Shown here: positions 24,100-36,045 of the stretch, one piece after another
How positions within the stretch are numbered: the first letter of the stretch is position 1
Layout of the letters: each line of letters starts with the position of its first letter
Assembly: GCF_905220565.1 (NCBI RefSeq)
Contig: NC_059396.1
Location: 15,705,706-15,769,705 of the forward strand
DNA length: 64,000 nucleotides
Reading direction: 5' to 3'
Origin: Melitaea cinxia
Taxonomy: Eukaryota > Arthropoda > Insecta > Lepidoptera > Nymphalidae
Program-made: the position numbers and the translations under genes
Notes under the pieces: model-generated
Seen by the model: the letters and a program-made list of their open reading frames with translations, nothing else
Told to the model about the DNA's origin: nothing
Database searches by the model: none

Positions 24100-25200
24100 T
24101 ATGTACCGTTTAAATGTATGAATATTATAATATATAATTTTGTTTAGTATTATAAATTGATTTAATTATGTGTATGTAATAAACTTGCCTTGTTGATTGC
24201 GCACTATATTACCGACATATTTTTCCTATACTACTTTCATTATAGGTTGCCTGGAAGAGATCGTTATAAACAACAAAAGCCGCCTTTGCATACTTATTTG
24301 TTTTTGTCTCTAATGGTTCTAAAATGTATCTTCTTATTTTGTGTGCAATAAAATTGTAATAAATAAAATAAAATATTGTAAATACCTTCAAGGGAGGGCT
24401 TTCAATCGATCAATTGATAGGGTAATTTCTCCAAATAACTCCAATGTCGGCTTACGAGTAAGTTGGAGTCACTAGCTTTTTTTTGAGATTTAAAGTGTAT
24501 ATTATTTAAAGATTGCTAAATCAATGTAGATTAAATGAATTACTTTTGTAATATTATTGATTAAATATTCAAAAAGGTTTATCGGTGTATCATATAGAAT
24601 TTAAATGAAACCACATTAATATTGAGCAATGGACGAATATGTAAAAAATATGTACACATATATACACATACACACCAACTTATATGTGCAGCAATGTGTT
24701 TCGTTGACTCTTCCGCTATTCTACGAAGTGTTACAAGTCTAGTAGGCGGTATGTATTTTGTAATGTTTTTGCCCTATATGGATGCATAGTACTGGACATA
24801 TTTGAATAAAGTATCTACAAATTAAACGAATAAATAGACTAAATTTTCTGATAAAAAATGTATTACTGATGAAGGAACATAAACTTGATTCAAAAATTCC
24901 TAGAAATAAAGTATTTTACGATATTAATTACTTGATTGAAATTTGCAGAATTTTAATTTTAAAATAAAAATAAATTAAAATATGCTATAAGATTAAAAAA
25001 TATGATTAAACTAATGTCACGGACTTTACTTTAACAGTCCACAGGGAGAATGGAAATAATCTCAAATCTCCAAACTATAACACTAATAACCAGATCATAA
25101 AATCTTCATATGACCAATAGAAACATTAATCTGAGTCATTGGTCATAGTCCGTCTAATTGCAGAAGATTTAGACAGTGTCAGACAGAGACTGTGTCACCT
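24100..25200. other. AT-rich DNA, no gene recognised
   Basis: Nothing beyond A/T tracts and short microsatellite-like pieces. The ORF at 24209-24391 has no recognisable motif. Confidence 0.4.
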
Positions 25201-25204
25201 AGGG

Positions 25205-25512
25205 CACTCTTCAGGAAAACACAGAGTTGCCTAAGCTCTCTGCACCACCCTCTCGACCTCACTGGCTAGGCCCACAGGAACGACGAGTCGATACGCGTGG
25301 AGCCAGTTCGGCTGCAAAAGTCTTTCGCATTTTAGAGCTATGCCACGAATGTTTGACAGAGACCCCATTCCGGGTTTCAAATGAAGTTTTCCTTCTTCAG
25401 GACCTTGATGATTTTGAGCCAGGTTTATCCCTCGCTCGCCTTTTACAACCCCCACGGGAAGAAAGGAGGTGGTGCTATTCTACTCAGCCGACACCACGCG
25501 ACACAAACTGAG
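25205..25512 (+). repeat. GC-rich retroelement-like fragment
   Basis: It is GC-richer than its flanks and contains CTCGCTCGCCTTTTACAACC and CCCACGGGAAGAAAGGAGG, phrases that look like the 5' or linker parts of lepidopteran retroelements (compare TCTTCCCGTGGGTGTCGTAAG at 36792). The 94-codon ORF in it has no domain I recognise. Confidence 0.4.
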
Positions 25513-26910
25513 CAGGAATCAATAATCTGTTTAAATATAAACTATGTCCCTATTCCAAACTTCTGTCTAAATATGCGTAATAAATGCTGTCGAGGGAACT
25601 TGCGTTCACGCATACGACCATTCCCGCTCACCCGTAACAGGCACTGCCGACAGGTGACACGAACACTCGATTTGTTCACAACTAATATAATAACTATGTT
25701 TATAATAGAAATATTTGTTAATTCATTAAATAAGTTTAGGAACATGCAAGAAATGAAGAACTAGAAAATTAAATACTTTTGTGATCTTTGATCTTGAGTA
25801 AATAAGGACACTTAGGCATATGTAAATTTATGGACCTTATGAGACAAAAGTTACAGTATCAAAGCAAATGCTTATGTAAAATGTCAGCTAACATTGTTTC
25901 AACCCGGGATTGACTATTTTTAATTGATTTATTCATTTTTAATGACGATAGAAGATTTGTGTATAGAATTCGACTTATTTACTTCTATGTATTTTATGTA
26001 TGATCAGGCATTATTAACCAGTCCATTTTTATTATACAGTCTTTATTTCTATAGGATTTTTGCCGAAAATGTTACAAAATATTTTAAAAATACGTCCAAC
26101 CGTTGTTGTTTTGTTACCCAGAATTATGTGAGGGTGGGGCACAAACAGAAAAATACAAAAACTATATACCATGTATGTAGTATAAATAAAAAATGCTTTA
26201 TATTTACTAAAACTTTTCATTTACGTCCACTATCTACTACACTATTTCAATATTAGCTTGCGGAGGTTTTATCTACCTAAAATTTCCTTATTAAAATCTA
26301 CAATATATGCCCCCACCTTGCCCTACTGTTGGTATGCCATATGTAAGATAATTGTTGATATGATTAAATGAATAGTTAAAACTTATAAAAAATTTACCCG
26401 ATTAAAATAATTCATTGAATTATAGTTGAAAATTATTAAAAGTTAACTTGTAAAGTTATTTAAATTTAAATTAAAACGAATCACAAAATTTTGCTACGCA
26501 TATCTCTATACCTACTAAGTTAACAAATTAATAAATATTTGTTATAATTCCTGTCATACAAGTAAGTACCTACCTATAATATTGTTTCTGTAACTACGCA
26601 GGTACGGTTTGTGAGTTTTAGTACATCATAATTAAAATTATTATTTTAATAAAGCTTAAATTTTGGCAAAATAATGCAAACAAAGTAAGGAACAATATGT
26701 GAGATTCTGTTTAAAAAACCTAACTTGGTGCCATAAATAATAAGTATTATGCATTACGCAGTTCGCTTGTTTGCTTGGCGCCGACTAAAAATTATTTTAG
26801 TCTAATTACGTCTATTAGTTTTAAGGTAATAAATTTTTAAAAGTAATTTTTTGTACATTTTGTCGGTATTAGTTTTTTGATTACATCTTCAAGTTCAGTA
26901 AAAAAGTACC
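25513..26910. other. AT-rich DNA, no gene recognised
   Basis: Short ORFs of 60-110 codons are present on both strands, but they are rich in F, Y, I, K and N as expected for translated AT-rich DNA. None shows a motif. Confidence 0.4.
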
Positions 26911-26913
26911 GTT

Positions 26914-28713
26914 ATTTTTTTTTTTTTTTTTTTTTTATACAATGATAGGCTTGCGTTTGACCACTATTTCACCTGATGATAAGTGAAAATGCGGTCTAAG
27001 ATGGAGCACGCTTACCTAGAAGTAACCTATTCACTCGCGACTTAAAGATCCCCAGGTTATAATTTTCCGGAAACACAGACGCTGGTAGAGAGTTCCATTC
27101 TTTGGCTGTACGGATCAAGAATGTATTAGCGAATCGCTTAGTGCGTATAAGGGGAATGTCAACCATATAAGGGTGGCGTAAGGCAGAGCGTCTGGTTGTA
27201 CGATGATGGAAGGGGGTAGGGGGAATCAGGTTATGGAGTTCCTGCGCACACTCTCCGAAGTGTATCCGATAAAATACCGACAGGCCGGCCACCCTCCGTC
27301 GATGATGCAAGCTTTGCAGCTTTGCAGCGACCAGTGCATCATCACCGATGAGCCTCCTGGCTCGTCTCTCAATCGACTCGAGAAGCTCCAGCTGGTACTT
27401 GGCTGAGCCATCCCAAAGATGAGAGCAGTACTCCATGCATGATCGAACTTGCGCTTGATATAAATTTAGAAGCTGTTCCGGAGTGAAGTACTGTCTCACC
27501 TTCGAGAGGACGCCCAGTTTTCTGGCAGCTGTTTGAGCCTTTGTCTCTATGTATGAGCCGAAATTGAGGGTGGATGACAAAGTAACGCCAAGAAGCTCCA
27601 GGCGGCCGGTTATGGGCACGGGTACACCTCGGAAAGAGGGAGTCAGATGGAAAGGACTCCGCTTTGCCGAAAAAAGACACGCCTGGGTCTTAGAGGCGTT
27701 GAACTTGACCAGGTTTGCGTCACCCCAATCGGAGATAGCTTTAAGGGACAAGTTCAGACGCTGAATCATAGCTTCCCTCAGCGATTGGATCTCAGACCCA
27801 CTCGCTCGTGCGTTGGACACGTAACGCTCGACAACGGTGCTGTCATCTGCATACCCAAAGGTTCCGGGTTTGAGCAGGTCGTTGATGTGCAGCAAGAATA
27901 GCGTTGCCGAGAGTACAGACCCCTGAGGAACCCCGGCATTGATGGCCAAACGATCGGAATCGCAACCGTCTATGACTACGCGGATCGATCGATCCCTCAG
28001 GAAGTCAGATATCCAAACACAGAGAGAAGCGGGTAGGCCGTATGAAGGAAGTTTGCTAATAAGGCCGTCATGCCAGACCCTGTCAAATGCCTTCGAAATA
28101 TCGAGCGAGACCGCAATGGCTTCCCCGTGTTTCTCGATAGCCTCACTCCAAATGTGAGTGGCATACGCCAGAAGATCACCCGTGGACCGATTACGGCGAA
28201 AACCAAACTGTCGGTCGCTAAGGAGATCGTTCTTCTCAAGGTGTGCCAGGAGCCGGTTATTCAGTATACGCTCCATACTCTTACAGAGTATGGACGTTAT
28301 GGAAATAGGTCTGTAATTGACAGGGTCAGCTCGACTGCCCTTTTTGGGCACAGGCTGCACGTTAGCTTGCTTCCAGGCTTTCGGCACTTGTCCTGTCGCT
28401 AGAGAGAGACGAAACAGACGTGTCAGGATTGGAGACAACTCAGGCGCACAAGTTTTAAGTACTATGGCAGGTATTCCGTCAGGACCACTAGCTTTATTTA
28501 CGTCCAGATTGCGCAAGGTTTTAAGGACCTCTTTTTGACGGATTCGGACTTCAGACATAGACGTCTCGCATCGAATCGAAGAAGTTGGAGGTGTGGCGCC
28601 TCCTAAGTCAAGACGCGAGGATTCCGCAAAGAGATTTGCAAACAAGTTTGCCTTCTCCTCAGCGGTGTGGGCTAGTGATCCATCGGGTTTTATCAGTGGA
28701 GGTAGTGGAGGTA
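26914..28713 (-). mobile_element. CR1-like non-LTR retrotransposon, 5' truncated, poly(A) tail intact
   Basis: On the minus strand the element runs from about 28713 to a poly(A) seen as a T run at 26914-26936. GTTATTT occurs at both edges (26911-26917 and 28714-28720), a possible short target duplication. It holds a reverse transcriptase frame with no stop but lacks the endonuclease, so it is a typical dead-on-arrival copy. The uninterrupted frame argues for a fairly recent insertion. Confidence 0.87.
26996..28645 (-). CDS. Reverse transcriptase (CR1/Jockey-type), 549-codon open frame
   Basis: Fingers and palm motifs are all present: NKASGPDGIPAIVLK near residue 50, NYRPISITSILCK near 110, DISKAFDRVWH at 182-192, the NAGVPQGSVLSATLF motif at 236-250, and the catalytic box FGYADDS at 263-269. 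The C-terminal thumb (EYCSHLWDGSAKYQ, FYRIHFGECAQEL) resembles the fragment at 14070. The frame is open beyond the first ATG toward 28713 with no start, so the true protein began upstream in the lost endonuclease part. In the family the enzyme reverse-transcribes its own RNA at the target nick. All ORFs on the opposite strand here are shadows. Confidence 0.88.
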   Translation of the reverse strand: MFANLFAESSRLDLGGATPPTSSIRCETSMSEVRIRQKEVLKTLRNLDVNKASGPDGIPAIVLKTCAPELSPILTRLFRLSLATGQVPKAWKQANVQPVPKKGSRADPVNYRPISITSILCKSMERILNNRLLAHLEKNDLLSDRQFGFRRNRSTGDLLAYATHIWSEAIEKHGEAIAVSLDISKAFDRVWHDGLISKLPSYGLPASLCVWISDFLRDRSIRVVIDGCDSDRLAINAGVPQGSVLSATLFLLHINDLLKPGTFGYADDSTVVERYVSNARASGSEIQSLREAMIQRLNLSLKAISDWGDANLVKFNASKTQACLFSAKRSPFHLTPSFRGVPVPITGRLELLGVTLSSTLNFGSYIETKAQTAARKLGVLSKVRQYFTPEQLLNLYQAQVRSCMEYCSHLWDGSAKYQLELLESIERRARRLIGDDALVAAKLQSLHHRRRVAGLSVFYRIHFGECAQELHNLIPPTPFHHRTTRRSALRHPYMVDIPLIRTKRFANTFLIRTAKEWNSLPASVFPENYNLGIFKSRVNRLLLGKRAPS

Positions 28714-28720
28714 GTTATTT

Positions 28721-30570
28721 ATTTTTGCGTAAAAATAACACGACGATTTTTTTAATGGAGGTACAAAACGTAAACAAGAGTATAACTCTACTTATATCAC
28801 TCATCACAGGAGGAACAAGTGTATTTTCTTGTATAAAACATACAATTATTTCGCAACATTTATAAAAACAACTTTTAATGATATTATTTTTTTTATTTGC
28901 TATGTCTTATAGGTGTTATTAGGGTTATATACAATTTAATTTATTATTACTTTAAATATATAATAGCCTTTAAAAATGTCATTTAAAAAAAATTAAAAGT
29001 GATTTTACAGTCGATAAGCTATACAACCTTGGCACAGTAAGTCCTATGAGATTTCTCCTATCGTCACGGCATTGTTTATTCAAAGCGGTGATAAGGCGAG
29101 GAACGGCTTCAAACTATGAGGTTGTTTAAACAACCTGTCTCAGTAACTCGTCTTTCCGTTACATAGCGGCCCGGCTTGTGACAAATATGGAACGTTTCTG
29201 TTACCAATGAACCGACAAATTAAATAAAATCTATCAAGCTGGGTCTGTGCAAATATATTTTGTTGTTATACTTAAAGGTTTATCTCTTACCTAGGTCGTT
29301 TTAAAATATTGTGAAATAGTTAACTTTCGATTTGGGCATACTTTAGGTTATGAAGACACGCGCAACTCGTTTAGATATAATGTGACGTTCATGGTAAGTG
29401 ACTAAACAGTATAAACACAACAACAATTCTTGCGCTTGGCGTTTGCAATAAATAGTATCAAAATTCCGGAACTCAAACTTTCCTACCGCCAAGAAACATG
29501 TTAAAAAATCGGTTTCACATAGTGTTAGTGACTATGAAAGATCATCATCAGATATTATTTAAGAATGGTTTTTATACTTTTAATTTACTATTATGTAATT
29601 TACAAACATTTAACAAAACAAAATGAACGAGAATGGTATTATTGATATTATTTGTTACATTCAAAACACACATTGAACGGTATGGACACAAATTTATAGG
29701 GCTTTTCTAAATCCTATTAGATGTCAATGCTCCACCCGAGTGAACGACCGTGGATAAAGGACTTCCGATACGATTCGTTCCGGTCGGTCACTACTACCAT
29801 ACGACTACTAGTCACGTCAAATGTGTCAGCGACGCACTTTGCCCTTCCGCGCTTGAAAATTTTACGGAGAGGTACACGGGAAAGAAGAATATACACGGGA
29901 TAGAGGAATATACATTGAAAACATTTAATAACTAATAACTAAATTAAAATATTGTATAAGTCATGTTTAACCACTATTGGTACGAAAATAAACAAAAATT
30001 AACCGACCATTGGTACGAAAATAAACAAAATTAACTCGTGTATTTTTTAAAGAGTACTTTCATTGTTTTGAAAACAAACGGAACGTACCTAATTATTGGA
30101 GTATTGTTCGACATTGTGAGGAAGTTGGCAATGTTTTTGAGCAGTCCCGAGAAACCTAACAATTGAATGCTCAACACCTGCATTCGTTATACAAATGCAG
30201 TGACTCCTTTTACTTTCATTGCCTCGGTGAACATGCGTTCCGTTTATAACAATCCTTTACCCTTGATGCATTCAAATGTAAGGTATTTAAAAGTATGAAT
30301 TTTAAAATGTTTACTTACGTTGACAGTGAAGAAAAATGAACATAAACAAATAGTTACTAAATAAGGCTCAATTTTTTTTTGTTTAAAAACTATACCTAAT
30401 TTATAAAAATGTCGGTACGAGCATTTACGAATGATGGTTGAATGAAAAAAAAAAAAAAACTAAACGAAAGTAAAACCAACATTTTTTTTTTCAAAGATTC
30501 AAACAAATTTTGTCTACTTTGTTTTTATAGAAAAACTCATTGTTTAAAAAAAAAGCCTTTAAAAGACATT
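28721..30570. other. AT-rich DNA with a palindrome and a small tandem repeat, no gene recognised
   Basis: An 18-bp perfect palindrome AGGTTGTTTAAACAACCT is at 29119-29136. A 32-bp unit is repeated twice at 29969-30000 and 30001-30032 (CCATTGGTACGAAAATAAAC core). The short ORFs lack motifs. Confidence 0.45.
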
Positions 30571-30572
30571 AT

Positions 30573-31190
30573 AATTGTGTTTGCTCGCAAACGAAAAAAA
30601 AAACCGACTTCAATTACATCGACAAGTAATACAACGTAGATCGACGAAAAAATAGTCAAGCAACTACGCGTTATCAAAGATTACTCAAAAAGTAGTTATC
30701 AGATCTCGATAAAATTTATATGTGACTACATGATAAACATCAGCTTTCGATTTAATTAAAAATTATCAAAATCGGTACACCCAGTAAAAAGTTATTGCGG
30801 ATTTTCGAGAGTTTTTCTCGATTTCTCTGGGATCCCATCATCAGATCCTGGTTTCCTTATCATGGTACCAAACTAGGGATATCCCCTTTCCAACAAAAAA
30901 AGAATTATCAAAATCGGTACATCCAGTAGAAAGTTATGCGGTATAATACAACGTAGGTCGACGAAAAAAGCGTCAAGTAAAAACGCATTATTAGATATAA
31001 CTCGAAAAGTAGTGATTAGATCTCAAATACATTTAAATGGGACCAATTGGCACACACCACCTTTCGATTAAAATAAATTTTGTCGAAATCGGTCTACCCG
31101 GTCAAAAGTTCTGATGTAACATACATAAAAAAAAAAAAAAAAAAAAATACAGTCGAATTGAGAACCTCCTCCTTTTTTGGAAGTCGGTTA
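30573..31190 (+). mobile_element. AACCGACTTC family, copy 6, full length
   Basis: The cleanest long-form copy: ends at 30602-30611 and 31180-31189, two internal modules, and an A run at 31127-31147. It serves as the reference for the family. A direct internal duplication is visible: TACAACGTAGATCGACG near 30651 and TACAACGTAGGTCGACG near 30947 start related modules. Confidence 0.88.
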
Positions 31191-31691
31191 AAAAACAGAA
31201 TTATGTCAATAATAATTCACACTTTGCGTATAAATAAATTATAGTGGGCTTATTTACGAATTAATTTTTTTTCTGTATTTTAAATTTTGCGTTGCTTTTT
31301 AGGCTGGGTTTAATAATTCATTAAAAAAACAAATTTACTTTTAAAATTATATAATTATTATAAGCTCTTATAAAATTCTTTGGATAGCTGATTTGAATTT
31401 AAAAAAAAGAATTTATGTACACTTATGATGCAATGATGACTGAACGACAAACGTGATGATTTAATATCTTAAAATAGATTGATTAACGTTTTTCTACATC
31501 ATGCAACGTTTATGTGGATTAATTTTACAGATACCTGTTTTATACTTTTGTTAGTTTTTACTACGTAATGTGTTATGATCACACTTGTTATCATTAATGT
31601 CTAAGAACGATTATAACTCTAAACGTATCGTCTAATAATTCTTAGTAGAGAAATTATAAATTGGTCGTATACGTTTCATACATATATTTAT

Positions 31692-31894
31692 ACTCGCGAC
31701 CCGTCTCGGCTTCGCACGGTTGCAAAAACTATCAGTGATCCTCTACTATTTTATGCATGCATTATACATATAAAGTAAATATTTTTCTGGAATCACTCTG
31801 TTTAATAAAGAAAACCGCATCAAAATCCGTTGCGTAGTTTTAAAGATATAAGCATACAGACAGTGGGAAGCTACTTTGTTTTATACTAAGTAGG
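31692..31894 (-). mobile_element. Helitron-type element, inverted copy of 19523-19815
   Basis: It starts CTCGCGACCCGTCTCGGCTT and continues with CACTCTGTTTAATAAAG and AATCCGTTGCGTAGTTTTAA, the reverse complement of the copy at 19.5 kb. The CTAGT terminus is mutated here. Confidence 0.6.
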
Positions 31895-32048
31895 TATGTA
31901 ATGATTACATATTCTTTCTTAAGGTCGCGAATTTTGCCAAGCTGTAAAACTGTTGTTGTTGTTGTTGGAAATAATTGTTTGGTTCAGTAAGTTTATATAG
32001 AAACCAAAACAAAAGAAGTTTATTAATTATACCAATCTTAATAATTAA

Positions 32049-32657
32049 GTACCTGGGTGACCGAGCATAGCTCGGTATTTAGTAAATCGTGTTTTTTTGG
32101 AAACCATATTTAAATACGAATTACATATTTATAAAAAATGAATAATATTTTTGTTAACCGACAATAATAAAAAATAAATAAATATAAAAAATAATAAATA
32201 AATAAAAAATAATTAGTAAATATGATAAAATATGAATAATATTTTTCGATTTTACCGACAATAATAAAAAATAAGAGCCTGCTGGAGCGGTCAATTTTGA
32301 TATGATATTAAAAAATGATTAAAAAATAAGAACTGGCTATTTAAATAAAAAATAACGAGTGCAATAAAAGTGAGAAAAAAAAGAAAAACTAATATAAACT
32401 AATGAACAATGGTCTTTTCAGTCGATCGCGACCGGCCGGCCCACTTGAGCTATTAAAACGTTACTGACAATCGCGAAATTTACCTTCGTACTCTAACGAT
32501 ATTGTAGCCATTTTTTCATTGTCTAAAAACTGGGATAAAACGACATTTTCTAATAATGAATCCTAGCCAGATTTATTTATCTCCTCCTCCCCTGCATACT
32601 AAATTTCGTAAAAATCGTTGGAGCCGTTTCATTTTGACTAGCTTATATATATATAGT
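32049..32657 (-). mobile_element. Probable Helitron with terminal hairpin
   Basis: ACCGAGCATAGCTCGGT at 32060-32076 is a perfect hairpin stem next to ACCTGGGTG, as found near the 3' ends of some lepidopteran Helitrons. The other edge has TTTTGACTAGCTTATATATATATAG. The body holds AT-rich repeats and a CGCGACCGGCCGGCC GC patch. No coding capacity. Confidence 0.45.
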
Positions 32658-32844
32658 TCTTGGTTTATATGACAAATCAGATCAAATGAATCTTAGGTTT
32701 TGAGATATAAGCAATCTTTAGAATGTTCCATTCGTCATAATCATCTTATTACCTCCACTTGTGACAAGAAGGCTAGTGCATTTTTTGGCCAGAAAACCGG
32801 CATAGTGATTCAACGGGGAAACGATTTGCCTAATAATATATTTT

Positions 32845-32995
32845 GACTGAGGTGGGGCACAGCAGGAAATTTCCTGCTCAAATATGGAGCAGCCCGACTG
32901 GGGTAGTATTTCGACTTTACAGAAAATCACAGCTAAATAATACTGCTTTCAAGCAGTGTTATGTTCCTGTTGGTGAGTCAGGTGACCGGATAATA
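32845..32995 (+). repeat. SINE (GGGCACAGCAGG family)
   Basis: ACTGAGGTGGGGCACAGCAG followed by AATATGGAGCAGCCCGACTG and GTTATGTTCCTGTTGGTGAG matches 46862-46990 closely. It is truncated at the 3' side. The minus-strand ORF over it is incidental. Confidence 0.75.
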
Positions 32996-33569
32996 ACGGA
33001 AAAATATTAATCTGCCGGTTTGGTGGTTGTGACTGTACAAGGAATAGATTTTTTTTCAAACCTTCAGATTAAGGAATTCATTCCACATTTTGGGTTAGTA
33101 CGAAGAGAACATCAAGATAAACTGTTTGCATAATAATCTGACACGCTCGAGTTTTTCCTGACAATCGACATTTTTACTAATCTGATTGGTTGCCCAAGAC
33201 GATCGACACTAAATAAAGGGCTAAAATACGGTTGGAGTACTTCACAAGGTCATACGTCCATTATGTTATTCTAACGCGTTCGAGTCGCTCCTAAAATCAC
33301 CGGTAGGGCTCCGCTACCATAATACTGTAGCTTAGTACCAGTAGTTAACCTTCTTTAACACTCGTAATTAAGCTACATATCTAATGCAAAAAATAGATCG
33401 ATTTTGTAGTTCATTATACAATATACACATAATTGTGTTTGCTCACAAACGAAAAAAAACCGACTTCAATTTCATCGACGAGTAATACAACGTAGATCGA
33501 CGAAAAAATAGTCAAGTAACTACGCGTTATCAAAGATTACTCAAAAAGTAGTTATCAGATCTCGATAAA

Positions 33570-33634
33570 TAAAAATAAAAAATAAATAAGCCTTTTATTT
33601 CTTGCGAATTTTAGACGCAAATACAATACATTTA

Positions 33635-33695
<61 letters not shown>

Positions 33696-34299
33696 ATTTC
33701 ACAAAGCCTAGAAACCTTTATTTTTCTTTTATTTTTTTTTATGCAAGTAAAAATAAGAATTATAACACAATATTAATTGAAATTAAATCAAACAGTAATA
33801 TACCCAAGTACAAATATCAAATAAAAAAAATGATTAAATCTAATTAAATCAAGTGAAATTATTCAAATTAATCAAACAAAATGTTAGCTACACAATTTCA
33901 ATGTATTTCAATATAAAACAAAAACAATCAACAATATCAATTAAATCAAATGAAATTAAAAAATTTCATGTGAAAATTAAATTAATGTAAAATAAAATTT
34001 GAAATATTAAAAATAGTAATAATTAATAAATTATATTTAAAACATATTTATCAAAATCATTTCCCATTTGTAATATAATTATGTAACTAAAGTATGGTTA
34101 ATACATTGCATTGAAAATTTGATAAATTTGAAAATTGACATTGAAAATTATAATAAAATCTAAAAAATAAAATTCATAATTTTTTTTTATTTTATAAATT
34201 TTCAAAATTTATTAATTTTTAAAGATTTATTGTAAAAATTAAATTCAAAACTTCAAAAAACCAAATTCAAAATTTCTAAATTATATCCTCAGATTAATA
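33570..34299 (-). mobile_element. AT-rich insertion inside copy 7, probably a non-LTR retroelement tail
   Basis: It is bounded by a perfect 16-bp direct repeat, as left by target-primed reverse transcription. Its left edge reads as a TTTA-type simple tail in minus orientation, then AAGCCTTTTATTTCTTGC, then a (TA)n tract. No reverse transcriptase coding is visible, so it is either a 5'-truncated copy or a SINE. The ORF crossing the (TA)n tract is not a gene. Confidence 0.6.
33637..33694. repeat. (TA)n microsatellite
   Basis: About 28 TA units, uninterrupted, inside the insertion in copy 7. Such tracts can extrude as cruciforms and vary in length between individuals. Confidence 0.95.
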
Positions 34300-34799
34300 A
34301 TCAGATCTCGATAAAATTAATTAAATAAAATTTATTTGTGACCACATGATAAACATCAGCTATCGATTAAATTAAAAATTATCAAAATCGGTACACCCAG
34401 TAAAACGTTATTGCAGATTTTTGAGAGTTTCCCACGTTTTTTTCAGGGATCTCATCATCAGATCCTGGTTTCCTTATCATGGCACCAAACTAGGGATATC
34501 CCCTTTCGAACAAAAAAAGAATGATCAAAATCGGTACATCCAGTAGAAAGTTATGCGGTATAATACAAAATAGGTCGACGAAAAAAGCGTCAAGTAAAAA
34601 CGCATTATTAGATATAACTCGAAAAGTAGTTGTTAGGTCTCAAATAAATTTAAATGGGACCAATTGACACAGGCTTTTGATTAAAAAAAAAAAAAAATTG
34701 TCGAAATCGGTCCACCCGGTCAAAAGTTCTGATGTAACATACATAAAAAAAATACAGTCGAATTGAGAACCTCCTCCTTTTTTGGAAGTCGGTTAAAAA

Positions 34800-35698
34800 T
34801 TAAGCGACTTCAGATAATTTACATGACCTACACCAGAATTAACTTATTAGCCATCCTGCAATGAAGCACCGTGTTCTTCCTACTGCTCCAAATTTGATTT
34901 TTTTTCGAACTAATTTTTTTCTTTTTTATTGTCAGGACAAAGTGTGTATGAAAGAAAAGTAATAGAAAATCGATAAAAGTACAAAAAATATAGGATTTTA
35001 CGAAGGTCGTCGAGTCAGACAGTATATTATAAACTTTTATTTCTATGATACCGTAATCAAAATCAAAATCAAAAACAGCTTTATTCAAATAGGCTCCAAG
35101 AGCACTTTCGAATCGTCATTTTACAAACTAAAGCTTTAAAAATCATTTATTATATTTGTAGAAACGTAATATACGTCGAATACGCTTTATCAGTAAACGC
35201 TGAAACAGGTTCTAATTACAACAATAATGGTTTGAAGGCATACATTGATTTGATATTTTGTTCACATGACAGTTGTAAAAACTCTACATAAAAGTAAAAT
35301 GTATGTCTTTAAAGCATTTCAATGGACTTATTATAGTGAAAAACATTATGTGTAGATAGTGTATTCATCATATGTTTTTCAGATAATTTCGTACTTAACA
35401 ATATATTTTTTATTTCTAGGCAGGTACATGATTAATCGAATTATAATGTAACTATAATCCCTCAAACGGCATGGTTTGGTATGATTGTTTACCGCATACA
35501 CTTCTATCTTCTATCTCTATGGTATTCCAACCGACAAAGACAAAAGTTTAAATAATTGGTTTTGTGGTTGGTACGCGTACAAGTTTAGTGGTAAAAGCTC
35601 ATGCATAAAAATTTAGTAAGCTAGTCGTTTGGTTTCAGCGATTAAAATTATTTTAATTAATTTATTTTTATTTATTTATATTATGTTATATTGATATT
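34800..35698. other. AT-rich DNA, no gene recognised
   Basis: AATCAAAATCAAAATC is a small repeat at about 35056. Nothing else was recognised between copy 7 and the SINE tail. Confidence 0.4.
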
Positions 35699-35805
35699 AT
35701 CCGCCAACCCGCAGTGGAGCAACGTGGTGGATTAAGCTCCAATCCTTCTCCTACATGGAGAAAGTAGCCTATGCCCAGCAGTGGTGTGTTACAGGCTAAA
35801 TCGAT
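35699..35805 (+). repeat. tRNA-derived SINE 3' tail
   Basis: ATCCGCCAACCCGCAGTGG, CGTGGTGGATTAAGCTCC, CCTTCTCCTACATGG and TGTTACAGGCTAAATCG match the tail at 37741-37848. It lies about 240 bp upstream of ck coding exon 1. Confidence 0.75.
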
Positions 35806-36045
35806 ATTGACTAGACTTTCTTCACGGTGTCACTTGAGCCATAACTATGGTTATTGTTTCAATACGATAAGTTAGGTATGATACCTACGTCTTTTGTAAG
35901 GGATTCTGATGATGAAATTATTTATAATTTTAATCAGTTAGATTTCATTAATTATAAAGAATTGAAGAAATTCTTCCTCATTGTAATACTTGTAATAATG
36001 CTCATATAAATTGCCAGATAACTAAAAGAAAAATTGTATTTTCAG

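Larger units (their letters stand above)
33431..34794 (+). mobile_element. AACCGACTTC family, copy 7, split by an insertion
   Basis: The left end (33458-33467) and right end (34785-34794) are separated by about 730 bp of foreign AT-rich DNA at 33570-34299. The 16-mer ATCAGATCTCGATAAA occurs on both sides of it (33554-33569 and 34300-34315), a target-site duplication inside the element. Confidence 0.85.

Noticed and set aside
27203..28538. Plus-strand and other-frame ORFs
   Set aside because: Shadows of the minus-strand reverse transcriptase frame.
33602..33847. ORF with IYIYIY repeats
   Set aside because: It is a translated (TA)n microsatellite inside an insertion.
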